NCBI RefSeq assembly: GCF_012999535.1
Contig: NZ_JABBWV010000010.1
Span: 186,001-250,000 of the forward strand
From: Microbispora sp. H11081
GTDB lineage: Bacteria > Actinomycetota > Actinomycetes > Streptosporangiales > Streptosporangiaceae
DNA length: 64,000 nt
Direction: 5' to 3'
Shown: one piece after another, positions 37,701 to 43,819 of the stretch
How positions within the stretch are numbered: the stretch's first letter is position 1
Layout: each line of letters starts with the position of its first letter
Notes under the pieces: model-generated
Told to the model about the DNA's origin: nothing
The model's database searches: none
The model's input: the letters and a program-made list of their open reading frames with translations, nothing else
Program-made: the position numbers and the translations under genes

Positions 37701-38399
37701 GGCGAGAACGCGGCTGAGCAGGCCCGCCTTGGCCGAGGCCAGCGCGGTCCCCCGCGCGAGCCCCCGGGTGGACGCGGAGCGTCCGGCGAGGACGGCGAGC
37801 CGTTCGAGGATCCTCATCGTCTCGGCCCGGGCGCGGGCGGCGATGGGCCCGATGAACCTGGTGGAGGCGCCGGCCGAGTAGAAGGCGGCGACGAGCGCGA
37901 TGAACATCGAGGTCAGCGCGATCAGGAAGACCACGTTGATCGACAGCTTCGAATGCTGCGTGCCACGGGCGAAGTTGTCCGCCTGCACGGCGTACGCGAA
38001 GTGGTTGTCCGCCACGCCGAGCAGCCCGGACCGCTCGGAGTAGTGCTCGCCGAGCCGGTCGAGGAAAGCCGTCATCGACGGGCCCTGCATCCCGTTGAGC
38101 ACGGCGACGGCCGCCGTTCCCATCGGGTCGATCGACTGCAGCAGGCTGACGGTCGCGGCCCGGTGCGCCCTGGCCAGCTCCCACAGCCGGCTCTCGCTCG
38201 CCTCGGGCCATGTCTGGCCCGCCGTGAGCAGGGCGATGAGGTCGTCGGCCCACGCGGGCAGCGACTCGCCCCAGATGGGCGTGACGTCGGCGACCGAGCC
38301 GCCGCCGTCGGCGAACGCGGGCAGCTCGTCGCCCACGGACGGGTTGGCCTGGGTGTTCGTCGTGTTCGGGTTCACACCCGACGGAGCGGAGTGGCTCAT
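28740..38399 (-). CDS. Giant WXG100-like multidomain protein, candidate type VII effector
   Basis: A 3219-residue protein. Residues ~40-155 form a WXG100-like helical region (ESLPAWADDLIALL, SESRLWELARAHRAA), followed by a membrane segment (INVVFLIALTSMFIALVAAF) and a basic region. An Ala/Gly/Ser/Thr low-complexity stretch spans ~430-690. Domain A (~869-1070) and domain B (~2980-3190) are duplicates: both begin with VTA(Q/K)..DRS.FVADGR, carry LHEISD (~982 and ~3092), R.FL, an AC..AR..EHA segment and RHEIE, and end APxPPW. Between them lie a coiled coil (~1110-1240) and several beta-rich modules with Gly/Arg/Ser-rich boxes. The first LHEISD domain is followed by an HTTT-type linker rich in Thr. 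The tail is acidic. It is coupled to two small paralogues downstream and two ESX-type small genes upstream. Giant WXG100-like proteins of this kind are known in actinomycetes; toxin activity is inferred. Confidence 0.85.
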   Translation of the reverse strand: MSHSAPSGVNPNTTNTQANPSVGDELPAFADGGGSVADVTPIWGESLPAWADDLIALLTAGQTWPEASESRLWELARAHRAATVSLLQSIDPMGTAAVAVLNGMQGPSMTAFLDRLGEHYSERSGLLGVADNHFAYAVQADNFARGTQHSKLSINVVFLIALTSMFIALVAAFYSAGASTRFIGPIAARARAETMRILERLAVLAGRSASTRGLARGTALASAKAGLLSRVLANPLGRELVEEIGEEVAGDGIAQRQQRNMGTRDGWDWRQTGAVAVGAAGGAAVGLRAARPVSNLVNRTPLLRRLNTDAPGVGNAFKRFPGRALTTGLTNVIASPAGSVLGNGLVYGQWEMPGADSLLGAALGGAGRTNTISPFNPDVLQAVASPRTALAEAYDTSVRTDLIRAFSDPTAGQPAGGGPAAGNGGPTVSGGTGNGGPTVSGGTSTASVVAPPSTGPLSTGPAAASSGSAPASAATTSSPAQSGGSTANPGASGTSGVANTSNAAGAAGAATATGTSGAANASGASGTSGTSTAGPGTSSAASAGNATSAAGSANTGNVAGAASAGNASGGGNAGGVANGGTGAAPVSGTANAAAPGPAAAAPAPVTAPGAQAASSAQGASSAAGSANASSASAATPSAAGPAPAASSAISSAASPQASARTAVSGALGAIAPDAVVLPDGRGARLTGPDGRPVELSGDDMAEIADRLAARAAEGVDAHRLHAEAAALLGARIAEESLGLPAEGAFDALARLADTTPDARAAAMEVAGEVLEDNPRGWRPDRLSAAGTGLVEEVAVRPHGPDHALRVGRSTETAAEIVRRAESLAAGTVAPTSGAANPAAGGPPTSTTPSAPGSTPRPATRPGPRTTRGHGTVTAQRIDRSLFVADGRPPHLADLSPEEAVRGFLSLHASVLGPDVTELSLAGERMVVADTGQFGSQHFRFEIGRVRGGRPARTRVREGTARRPHVVRLAPRLANDVLRRVWLHEISDVFQRLSGPRQGSIRSFLRRTAKPDPAACLTARYREHALLDRDWQAAPEAERPAIRHEIEQLGREIERLGHVAPTPPWTAVLPRTAVSAVAPGPATPNTTTTNTTTQSTTAQSAPDPVADLLVPVRTQRETLANAAGELRTAASEKDKSLRQALTDAHKAKSAAAKTAREKDLAAAERRRKILADADVHRSTAERAGLSKEAYERAATRAAEASEAYEKLENALNALPPGRPGPLPAQVAQLARDAEAAHTAYTKAVADAVPSSEVLPEATPAGRLPHLERLTRVVNDMLERAGVDQRYAPDELSHVLRSNFRWLVSPDGMLLRVGRGTRGELRLRLKVTDLVEVFGEPVRHSQSMLGQLPQGGRSASATANRSLRLAPRLDLNALTAPWQNRHWLAALMRFGVFNGGFTVGRSESINGGAAEFALAGAVQDNAGEALVFDGLASAEVELRTATGTDRARVDGGTSGDARSLRLYLPHTHAQREPAEVTRLPKSQWQRTPFPEHSVTGLTGLQDLAERTARRAGRAAIGGMTRDQIFTILTKELPARLGEAINDPGGLHRPITANGRVIGYVRIETTVVPETARPVGAPSVKHRLERLRVGFSGASGSRSAGRSRGVAGTAGGKLPIGDQGLLGDFGLDGYSAATPRLTLGIGRSWSRSRSMSAGGTAIRPSVQRWAGHTQAYALELEHMVTVHLNSEDAPLAPVLGTGAGLFRMPESQAYRYGLPVDRSALRKDGRLRDDPKPGAPKGRLPELPGWARESGAGPGLVQASDRQDSVRTLDEVRAKVVAALREQGLLPDENGGLSRDPLARASQIANMIEVAAQFSPARLQTGYDQARQDGIVIDLVSQGIGRPSRHHTLRIRLRQSGGEEFLGTSAADVVADLDISSETSGRSVSRSAGRSRDLGVGLGLEAKPGENGLTGGGSGLHANRGRTAGTTLNDTVNHVTLIEGTSPAAVFEVPHTLTVELVEGGGKPRTLAESDGMWMRVLLPADLLPERRAEPSPAHPTSREALSLATLLHVDGSGVLDALGSVLPKAMRPGTMSYHHLAEAFNMRALISHPEWLVADTATRGTAYGTAAAVRQRGLRTHRASAWITAQPGESTFLTAADLVIGDINFTMGAHSTRMETRRGRSVDASTGVAEDLPGPFGGTQGGSLSGAGSRASAITDTAIWGRERLAIDTGKHYVFAMEADITVSGDEQGSRQARADVPGRTVVYSLPERDALTLYGSGEIKLPLGQVADAVTRLLDGNLELDPRTAVPMVRRYLADRALARRAGHPRPDLEKQHPRAVLAERLAADFPMGRAAGLRQLQDRLPDLAVRVDVPDLYVDSLGESTLKSAVLTTQDGTRTRLIDEVLGQIGRVAPGALKRDPVLLRSLFGDLAGKRWWGKIDDMTGPAGFVKTYSLRIGPQLTEDVTLRITAELHGDQATYGGGVHDFGQILQDYTYLQQEAAESSGKTFGGGANAGAGLPDGSGGFAVATDRSHTGTATVGTQRTRIQRHAAFRGGQLIEHPVTIRIEVERSSGRLRGAVARTTGVPRTSQVTLGGAMVRVLPDGMVAKAGTVPAPPPARPDIRRVTPPDVFTTVGLRADGLLQAVFGRLSRPDLLGGAAAMEHYAELAKTLTGNGAATRLEWMTGPAGHRLVRLPMPGSPGQVVDVRVRAVLSEPDPVAVNLNDTELGQVDREQNMASASTDRGHMLPLGRSYSGGAAAGAGGDIGVGDQTTQSSSGGGGNRDETSVFQKGTAALVRLRVDFDLRFEVREVAPNGAETLLRTAEIARGATGTAHLVMFQHALEEMLARRDAAPARPTWDFGRPRHAAPGMFFSHDAVLGMASQRPSYDPAAPTRAMAEALRERTGSQPVGIVADLGAAHPMTLVNEARLLARDLGADVHLHLRRPDGEVERYHATPRGELTGDPFAEALGRAPADLVDLAVRHGFDLRGLYAERPDGFADLIAERLGALGVSRPAPADPGWPVPETAADGTWGGNPLITGPPGGSVTAKAIDRSAFVADGRAPHLPDLANDEIPAAVASLRPAVFGRGVHSLSVTPDGRVVFVETARFGTQRFAVLPEDPGGGRPGRTDVHTGTDPHVSRLAPRLAPDLVARVLLHEISDTLQKRAEMERGRMRAFLNALNPGYDACADARRNEHAHLSQLWLEASSDEERARLRHEIEAVAWELGARGQAAPPPPWMTAPPPAPVVGVWERMRRLSNPSGGEPPEDEDEDDEVLAPEETGR
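37072..37137. repeat. Perfect 33-bp tandem duplication in the giant gene
   Basis: Bases 37072-37104 are repeated exactly at 37105-37137. On the coding strand each unit encodes an 11-residue Gly/Thr/Val/Ser unit (GGPTVSGGTGN) in the low-complexity region after the membrane segment. Exact identity implies a recent duplication. Confidence 0.9.
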
Positions 38400-38402
38400 C
38401 TG

Positions 38403-38753
38403 TCAGACCCTTCGGAGGATCTCGTGCACCTCCCTGGCCCGTTCGGCGTCCATGCCGCGGGCGTTCTCCGCGCTGCGCCGTACGGTCGGACCCAGCTCGA
38501 CCACCTTGCCGACGAGCTCCGTGCCACGGTCCATCAGCTTCTCCGGCCCGTCGCCCTCGGTGTAGGCGGTGCGGAAGGCGGCACCGGCCGTGTCGTGTCC
38601 CCACGGCTCGGCGGCGTTGAGCCGCCGGATCTCCCGCAGGCCGGCGAGATAGGCGCTTTCCGTGCCCGACGAGGCGGCGTGCCACTGGGACAGGCCCTTC
38701 GCGAGCTGCTGCGGGCGGATGTCGACATAGTTCACTTCGAAAAGGTCGCTCAT
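38403..38753 (-). CDS. WXG100-like small protein preceding the giant protein
   Basis: A 116-residue all-helical protein (DIRPQQLAKGLSQWHAAS; YLAGLREIRRLNAAEPWG; LMDRGTELVGKVVELGPTV). The PWGHDTAGAAF segment between helices resembles the extended loop of actinobacterial ESX small proteins of WxG.D..G..F type. Its ATG overlaps the stop of the YbaB-like gene by four bases and its stop is three bases before the giant gene. It is probably co-folded or co-secreted with the giant protein, providing the second helical hairpin for its WXG100-like N-terminus. Confidence 0.8.
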   Translation of the reverse strand: MSDLFEVNYVDIRPQQLAKGLSQWHAASSGTESAYLAGLREIRRLNAAEPWGHDTAGAAFRTAYTEGDGPEKLMDRGTELVGKVVELGPTVRRSAENARGMDAERAREVHEILRRV

Positions 38754-39175
38754 CTCTCCCCCGGTGGCGGCTTCGGCAACCGCATCGACATCTGTTCCAG
38801 CACGGCGTCGAGGTCCCCCTCGATGTGCGCCCTCATCTGGTCGGCTGGGACGATCGGCGCGAAGATCTCGACGACGCGCTCCTGCGCCTTCGCCACGGCG
38901 GCGTGGATTGTCCGTGTGATCGTGTCGGCCAGTCCGCGCGCGTCCTGCCGCCGGTAGACACGCGGGTCGAGATCCAGCCTGATCAACTCGCCGTTCGCGC
39001 CGACCGTGGCCGCCACCAGCCCGTCACGCGACTTCTCCGTCACCTGCACCGCGCGCGCCTTCTCGTGCAGCGCGGGCGCCTCCTCCTGCATGCGCGTGAA
39101 CGCGGCCAGCAGCTCCTCGGCGTACGCCCGCATCCCTGCGGTGTCAGGCGTCTGTCCCCCGGTCGTGTTCACCAC
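38750..39175 (-). CDS. YbaB/EbfC-like protein 1
   Basis: A 141-residue protein with the YbaB/EbfC arrangement: a helix (AYAEELLAAFTRMQEEAPAL), a beta pair (GLVAATVGANGELIRLDLDP, RVYRRQDARGLADTI) and a long C-terminal helix (AAVAKAQERVVEIF). YbaB proteins are small dimeric nucleoid proteins, but several occur inside actinobacterial type VII loci, where they more likely act as chaperones or EspJ-like partners; that is inference. It heads the sub-operon with the WXG100-like gene and giant protein. The 76-base gap upstream contains a small hairpin (39228-39240, ATCAC/GTGAT). Confidence 0.82.
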   Translation of the reverse strand: MVNTTGGQTPDTAGMRAYAEELLAAFTRMQEEAPALHEKARAVQVTEKSRDGLVAATVGANGELIRLDLDPRVYRRQDARGLADTITRTIHAAVAKAQERVVEIFAPIVPADQMRAHIEGDLDAVLEQMSMRLPKPPPGER

Positions 39176-39251
39176 CCCGTTCGACCGCGTTCACACCGAT
39201 GATGATCTCTGTCCAATATTCGGGATTATCACACCGTGATCGCGCATCCGG

Positions 39252-40532
39252 CTAGTGAGATACGGCAGGCCGCGGCGAAAGCCCCAGATCGAGGAGTTCG
39301 GCGTGCTCGCGCGGCTCGCCGGTCTCGGCACGCGCCACCCACCGCCGGTGGACGCCCCGCTCGATCCGTTCCATGCCCAGCGCCCGCGCGACCGGCAGCA
39401 GCCCGCCGACGTACTCCAGCAGCGGCTCTCCCGCCCGCTCCTCGCGTACGAGACAGGGGGCGCCGCGCCACTCGCACCTGCGGGTGACGTGGAAGACGGC
39501 CTCGCACTCTGCGGCGGGAACGGGCCGTACGAAACGGCCGGGGGCACGCTCCTCGAACCCGTCGGCGGGCTCGTCGCGCAGCAGCCGGATCAGCAGCCCG
39601 TCGTGCCCGGGATCGGGGTTGGCCGGGTATTCGGCGCCCCGCCAGCGCGCACGATAGGCGCTCAGGGCGTCGGCGGCGGGCCCTCCCCGCCCCCAGCGGC
39701 CGAGGTCGCCGTCGTAGACCGCTCGCACGATCTCGGTCCCCGCCGTGGTCAGCTCGACGATCTCCGAGCCGTGCGGCAGCCGTACGGCGTCCACCTTGTA
39801 CTCGCGGACCGGGTGGTCGGGGTTGGGGGCGAGGCCCATGCCGGTGAACGGCGGCTCCTCGACGACCCAGCCGGCCATCGCCGCCATGCCCGCCTCGTCG
39901 GTCCCGCCGTACGGCGTGCGGTAGAGGTTGAGCCCGACCGTGCGCCAGCGCAGCAGGAACACCGAGCCGTCACCGGTGAGCAGCCCCTCGTCGGCCCCGC
40001 GGCCCAGCACGTCGAGGAGCACGGCGGGCGTCGCCACGTGCGCCACGTCGAGCGCGTGGTGGCAGTAGCCGGAGACGCGCGGCTCCCCCTCGCCGAGGTG
40101 GGCGCGCAGGTCTCCCTGCGCCAGCGGCTTCTGCACGACAGGCAGCGCCTGCTCGGGCTCCGCCGCGTGGTCCTGCGCGAGCGTGGGGACCGCCAGCCTG
40201 GCGACGGTCCCCGGTTCGAGCAGGAAGCGCACCGGCAGGCCGGCGTTGACGGCGAGGCCCCAGCGCGGGTCGGGCCAGCCGGCGGCCAGTTCCGCCAGCG
40301 AGGTGACCCGGCCGTGTGACAGGCCCGTGGCCGCCGTCATTGCCTCGAAGGAGGTGTAGGCGGGCAGCCACACCCGGTCCGGCGCGGTGATCTTCACCCA
40401 GGCGGGGTCGCCGTGGGGCGGCAGGGGCAGCGCCAGCTCGGTGTCCCTGAGCATGGTCAGGCAGACCGCGAGGTCGCCCGCGTCGTACGCCGCCCCGAGC
40501 CGCCGCTCGAACGCGCTCGCCGCCCACCCCAT
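39252..40532 (-). CDS. SseB-domain protein of the type VII locus
   Basis: A 426-residue soluble protein. The N-terminal ~115 residues match the SseB N-terminal fold (FERRLGAAYDAGDLAVCLTM, VWLPAYTSFEAMTAATG, GLAVNAGLPVRFLLEPGTV). The middle region contains HHALDVAHVATPAVLLDVLG, VFLLRWRTVGLNLYRTPYGG and Trp-rich segments, and the C-terminus returns to Arg/Glu-rich sequence. SseB-like proteins in secretion loci are usually cytosolic chaperones or accessory proteins. The start shares one base with the stop of the 261-residue gene upstream. No transmembrane segment. The domain call is moderately sure, the role is inference. Confidence 0.75.
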   Translation of the reverse strand: MGWAASAFERRLGAAYDAGDLAVCLTMLRDTELALPLPPHGDPAWVKITAPDRVWLPAYTSFEAMTAATGLSHGRVTSLAELAAGWPDPRWGLAVNAGLPVRFLLEPGTVARLAVPTLAQDHAAEPEQALPVVQKPLAQGDLRAHLGEGEPRVSGYCHHALDVAHVATPAVLLDVLGRGADEGLLTGDGSVFLLRWRTVGLNLYRTPYGGTDEAGMAAMAGWVVEEPPFTGMGLAPNPDHPVREYKVDAVRLPHGSEIVELTTAGTEIVRAVYDGDLGRWGRGGPAADALSAYRARWRGAEYPANPDPGHDGLLIRLLRDEPADGFEERAPGRFVRPVPAAECEAVFHVTRRCEWRGAPCLVREERAGEPLLEYVGGLLPVARALGMERIERGVHRRWVARAETGEPREHAELLDLGLSPRPAVSH

Positions 40533-41317
40533 CAGATGCCGATCGGAGGCAGGAAGGACGGCGTCTTCGGCATGTCGTTCATGTCGGGAAGGGGTTCTGT
40601 GAGACCTCCGGTGGCCGGGTCGAAGGCCACCTTGGCCTTGGTGAAGTCGGGCGCCTGCATGGTGACGGCCTGCATGCCGGGGAACTTCCGCTGGGCGCCG
40701 CCGGCCATGTAGGCGACGCCCGTGAAGATGGCGGCGACCTTCCAGTTCAGCTTCGCCAGGATCGCGAACACGCGCTGCGCCGTCCTCGACAGGGAGGCCA
40801 TGATGGCGATGACGGTGGGCTGGACCGTGGCCAGCGCGGCCGGGTGCCCCTTGGCGACGGCGCTGACGTTCGCCAGCGTGAGCGCGGTCCCGCCCATCGC
40901 CAGCGAGATGAGACTCGCCGCCGTGAAGAGCTGCGCGGCGGAGTCGAGGCTGGCGCCGACGCCCTTCATGCCCCGGTCGAGTCCGTCGAGCTCCTTGTCC
41001 AGCTCGGCGAACTTCTGCTTGATGGTGGTCATCATCCGGCCCTTGAGGTGCCCGTTCGACTCCAGCGCGGCGAGCTGTCCCCTGAGGTCCTCACGCAGCC
41101 GCCCGATGTCGGCGGGGGCCTGACCACCCTCGCCTCCCTCGTTGCGCCACTCGCGCGCGCCCCGCGACATGGCGTCGGGGTCGGCGATCATCGTGGCCAG
41201 CAGCCCCGCGAGCGGCAGCGCGCTCGGCTCCAGGTACGAGGCCGTGGCGGCGAGGCCCGCCCCGGCGATGAAGTTGTTGCGCGCGTCCCAGATCTCGACG
41301 TTCCCGATGCTCACCAT
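40532..41317 (-). CDS. ESX-associated helical membrane-active protein
   Basis: A 261-residue protein starting SIGNVEIWDARNNFIAGAG. A helical coiled region (~70-130: IGRLREDLRGQLAALESNG, IKQKFAELDKELDGLDRGMK) precedes two hydrophobic segments (SLISLAMGGTALTLANVSA; VQPTVIAIMASL to AAIFTGVAYMAGGAQ) and a Pro/Met-rich tail. This is the design of larger type VII substrates that pair with small helical partners. It lies three bases after the Gly-rich protein gene and shares one base with the SseB-like gene. It resembles the 290-residue protein at 48359 in overall plan. No family name can be given. Confidence 0.72.
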   Translation of the reverse strand: MVSIGNVEIWDARNNFIAGAGLAATASYLEPSALPLAGLLATMIADPDAMSRGAREWRNEGGEGGQAPADIGRLREDLRGQLAALESNGHLKGRMMTTIKQKFAELDKELDGLDRGMKGVGASLDSAAQLFTAASLISLAMGGTALTLANVSAVAKGHPAALATVQPTVIAIMASLSRTAQRVFAILAKLNWKVAAIFTGVAYMAGGAQRKFPGMQAVTMQAPDFTKAKVAFDPATGGLTEPLPDMNDMPKTPSFLPPIGI

Positions 41318-41320
41318 GGC

Positions 41321-42427
41321 TTAGACGTCCTCCTGCGCCCCGAGGACGGGAGGCGCCACGTCCACGTCGCCGAACCAGGTGCTCTCGGGCTCCGGCTCCG
41401 CGGCGCCCCGCGGGTTCTCACTCTTCTGGTCGCCCGCCCCCGGTCCCATCATCGGGGCGTACGGCATGCCGGCTATCCCGCCGGCGCCTGCGCCCCCGGT
41501 CCCCGTGCCCCCGCCCGTGGCGTACGCCCCAGGACCGTAGCCCGCCGCGCCGTAGCCGCCGGTGACGGACCGCGTCCCCGTGGGGTACTCGCCCGGCCCG
41601 TAGCCCGCGGTGCCGATGCCGGGCGTCGCCGGGGCTGTCAGCGTGGAGGGCATGGTGGGCAGGTTCGGGTTGTGCGCCGACAGAGAGGTGTCGCCCGGGG
41701 CGTTCAGCTTGGGCGTCTCCAGGGCGTTCGCCCCGTTTCCCCCCAGGCCGTCGAGGCTCGTACGGCCGAGGGCGTCCTTGTCCAGGCCGTTGCCGCCGAG
41801 ACCGCCGCCGTCAGGGCCACCGGCGCCGGGCAGGCCGCCGTTCTCGCCGGAGCCGGGCAGGCCGCCCGTACCGGGCAGGTCCGGCTGCTCCAGACCTGAG
41901 CCGGGCTTGGCGCCGAGCGCGTCCTCCGGCAGCGTGAAGTCGCCGCCGAGGCCGGATCCGCCCTTGGGCAGACCGCCGCCGAGCCCCCCGAGCCCTCCCA
42001 GGCCCTTGGGGCCGATCCCGCCCCCCTTCAGACCGTTCGCGCCGTCCCCTGTGCCGCCCGAGCTCTGCTTCTCGGCTTCCTTCGCGTTCTTGATCGCCTG
42101 GTCGAGTGCCGCCTTGCAGGACTCCAGGACGTCCTTGCCCTTCACCACGGCGTCGGCCGTCTGGTCGCGCACCTGGCTGTGCACGCCGTTCAGCGCGCCG
42201 CCCATCAAGCTGAAGGTCAGCGGCGGAAGGTGGATCTTCTTGATCCGGCCGCCCGTGTCCGCCAGATACTGCCCCTGGCCGGCCACCTTGTCGCCGAACT
42301 TCCCGACCTCGCCGTAGTGCATCTCGAACTCGGGGTCCATCAGGCGCGGGTCCACCGCGCCGCCCGTTCCCCCCGGGATCGCGAGGCCGGCGAAAGGGTT
42401 CGCCGAGCTTCCGCTCGTTTCGGTCAC
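41321..42427 (-). CDS. Gly-rich type VII substrate with conserved C-terminal tail (minus-strand copy)
   Basis: A 368-residue protein. The first ~120 residues form a helical ESX-like domain (FEMHYGEVGKFGDKVAGQGQ, VRDQTADAVVKGKDVLES, ALDQAIKNAKEAEKQ). The remainder is a Gly/Leu/Pro-rich low-complexity region ending in YGPGAYATGGG, GIAGMPYAPMMGPGAGDQ and the tail STWFGDVDVAPPVLG. The tail resembles those of the plus-strand proteins at 43820 and 45700. It starts at a GTG on the other side of the divergent gap from the EsxB-like gene and leads the minus-strand operon, followed three bases later by the 261-residue gene. Likely secreted through the EccC machine; inferred. Confidence 0.78.
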   Translation of the reverse strand: MTETSGSSANPFAGLAIPGGTGGAVDPRLMDPEFEMHYGEVGKFGDKVAGQGQYLADTGGRIKKIHLPPLTFSLMGGALNGVHSQVRDQTADAVVKGKDVLESCKAALDQAIKNAKEAEKQSSGGTGDGANGLKGGGIGPKGLGGLGGLGGGLPKGGSGLGGDFTLPEDALGAKPGSGLEQPDLPGTGGLPGSGENGGLPGAGGPDGGGLGGNGLDKDALGRTSLDGLGGNGANALETPKLNAPGDTSLSAHNPNLPTMPSTLTAPATPGIGTAGYGPGEYPTGTRSVTGGYGAAGYGPGAYATGGGTGTGGAGAGGIAGMPYAPMMGPGAGDQKSENPRGAAEPEPESTWFGDVDVAPPVLGAQEDV

Positions 42428-42660
42428 AGCACCCTCCGGCCATTTGATTGCATTTTCATCTATGTGCCACCCGAGTCATCCCAAAGCGCACAAAACGTAC
42501 AAAAGCCCTAACCTCTCGCCTGACAAAACCACAAGAGCCGTGACAGAATCTTAATCTCGGACAGCCCCAACAATGCGTCCACAGATCCATTACTGTGACA
42601 TTTGGGTCATCACCCGACCCGCCTGGTCGGGGGCAATCGACAGGATCAGTGGAGGTGGCC
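42428..42660. promoter_or_regulatory. Divergent promoter region of the two ESX operons
   Basis: A 233-base gap, richer in A/T than its flanks, separates the minus-strand effector operon from the plus-strand WXG100 pair. Short related boxes occur near each end (GAGTCATCCCAAA near 42470 and TTTGGGTCATCACCC near 42601, facing opposite ways). A GGAGG ribosome site lies just before the 42661 ATG. No gene is seen. Confidence 0.5.
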
Positions 42661-43011
42661 ATGTCCCACTCTGGTGCGGGCCAGGCTCAAGTCAGCCGGC
42701 AGGACCTGGACGAGGCGATCACCTGGATCGGCGACGCGGCCGAGAACATCCGCGGCATCCAGCGTTACCTGGACAGCGCGGGCGAGAACCTCAGGGTTCA
42801 CTGGCAGGGCGAGTCGCACCACGCGTTCAACAAGGTGCACCTGCTATGGCACGAGCGCATGGACGTCATCCTGGGCAGCCTGCAAACCCTCGCGGAGAGC
42901 ATCAGGGCGAACAACAAGAACTACGCCGAGTTCAACGCGCAGGCGACCGCCGAGATCAACAAGATCGAGGCGCTCATCAACCAGGCCCCGCCCGCCTCGT
43001 ACAGCCGCTGA
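42661..43011 (+). CDS. WXG100 protein, EsxB/CFP-10-like partner
   Basis: A 116-residue helical-hairpin protein with the loop motif HWQGE between helix 1 (LDEAITWIGDAAENIRGIQR) and helix 2 (AFNKVHLLWHERMDVIL), plus a C-terminal extension ending PPASYSR. The ATG is preceded by GGAGGTGG. Upstream in-frame codons exist, but the Shine-Dalgarno and the family length fix this start. It is the first gene of a pair with the 99-residue WXG100 gene 39 bases downstream, the usual order of EsxB and EsxA, which would form a heterodimer exported by EccC. Confidence 0.93.
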   Translation: MSHSGAGQAQVSRQDLDEAITWIGDAAENIRGIQRYLDSAGENLRVHWQGESHHAFNKVHLLWHERMDVILGSLQTLAESIRANNKNYAEFNAQATAEINKIEALINQAPPASYSR

Positions 43012-43050
43012 GCCCGAGACAACCACCAGGAACGGACGGAGAGCGCGATC

Positions 43051-43350
43051 GTGGACTTCGACGTCACAAAGGTCAACTTCAGCGGTCTCGACTCTGGCGA
43101 GACCGAGTTCCAGAACGCCTTCAACCGGTTGGTCACCGAGTTGGAGAACCTGGAGAACAAGCTCAACACCAAGACCGCCATCTGGCAGGGCGGCGCCAAG
43201 GACGCCTACGACCAGACCCGGCGGATCTGGCAGCAGGAGGCCAAGGGCCTGGCCGACATCGTCTCCGTGCTGGCGAAGAACATCAACATCACCAACATGA
43301 ACATGCAGGACGTGGAGCGGATCAACGCGGCCATGTTCGACGGGAAGTGA
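43051..43350 (+). CDS. WXG100 protein, EsxA/ESAT-6-like partner
   Basis: A 99-residue WXG100 protein with the loop IWQGGA near residue 45 and two helices (FQNAFNRLVTELENLENKL; AYDQTRRIWQQEAKGLADIV). The end reads MNMQDVERINAAMFDGK. GTG start with a GGACGGAG ribosome site. It follows the EsxB-like gene closely and is the expected second half of the secreted heterodimer. Confidence 0.93.
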   Translation: MDFDVTKVNFSGLDSGETEFQNAFNRLVTELENLENKLNTKTAIWQGGAKDAYDQTRRIWQQEAKGLADIVSVLAKNINITNMNMQDVERINAAMFDGK

Positions 43351-43428
43351 CCGGAGTCCAGCGGTACGGCCGGACGGCGCCGGCGCTCCTTTCGCCGGTC
43401 CCGTCACGGCGTCAACGGAGGGTGACGC

Positions 43429-43791
43429 ATGGCTCGCGACGGTGGCGTGGAGGTAAGCCGGAAGGCGCTCAGGAACGCGCGCAAGGACTTCGAGGAGGTG
43501 CTCGAAGTGCTGGCGCCGGGCGCGTCCAAGCGCACGACGCCACCGGTGGCCTTCCACGAGGGCGGCGCGGTGAAGCGCCTGGTCATGCGGCGTGAGGCGA
43601 TCGGCGGCTTCTGGGAGGCCGCCTCGGGGTTCCACTCCAGCGTGACCAGCGCGGAGGTCGCGGTCACCGCCGTCTACGCGGAGATCGCCACCACCCTCGG
43701 CATCGCCGCAGAACGCCTCGAACTGGCGATCAGGAACCTCGACGCCGGAGAGCACGCGGGCGCGCGGCACGTCGGCGTGACGGACGTCTAG
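43429..43791 (+). CDS. Small ESX-locus helical protein
   Basis: A 120-residue soluble protein with an N-terminal helix (VSRKALRNARKDFEEVLEVL), a middle loop with Phe-Trp (GGFWEAASGFHSSVTSAE) in place of a WXG turn, and a C-terminal helix (AEIATTLGIAAERLELAIRN). Size and helical pattern are those of a type VII small partner. It is preceded by GGAGGGTG and lies 28 bases before the Gly-rich protein gene, so it is probably that protein's helical partner. Not a recognised named family. Confidence 0.75.
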   Translation: MARDGGVEVSRKALRNARKDFEEVLEVLAPGASKRTTPPVAFHEGGAVKRLVMRREAIGGFWEAASGFHSSVTSAEVAVTAVYAEIATTLGIAAERLELAIRNLDAGEHAGARHVGVTDV

Positions 43792-43819
43792 TCGTACGCG
43801 GAGTGGTTGAGGAGGCGCC

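Noticed and set aside
42428-42660. An upstream extension of the EsxB-like gene into the divergent gap
   Set aside because: In-frame codons exist upstream, but GGAGG directly before 42661 and the usual WXG100 length fix the start there.
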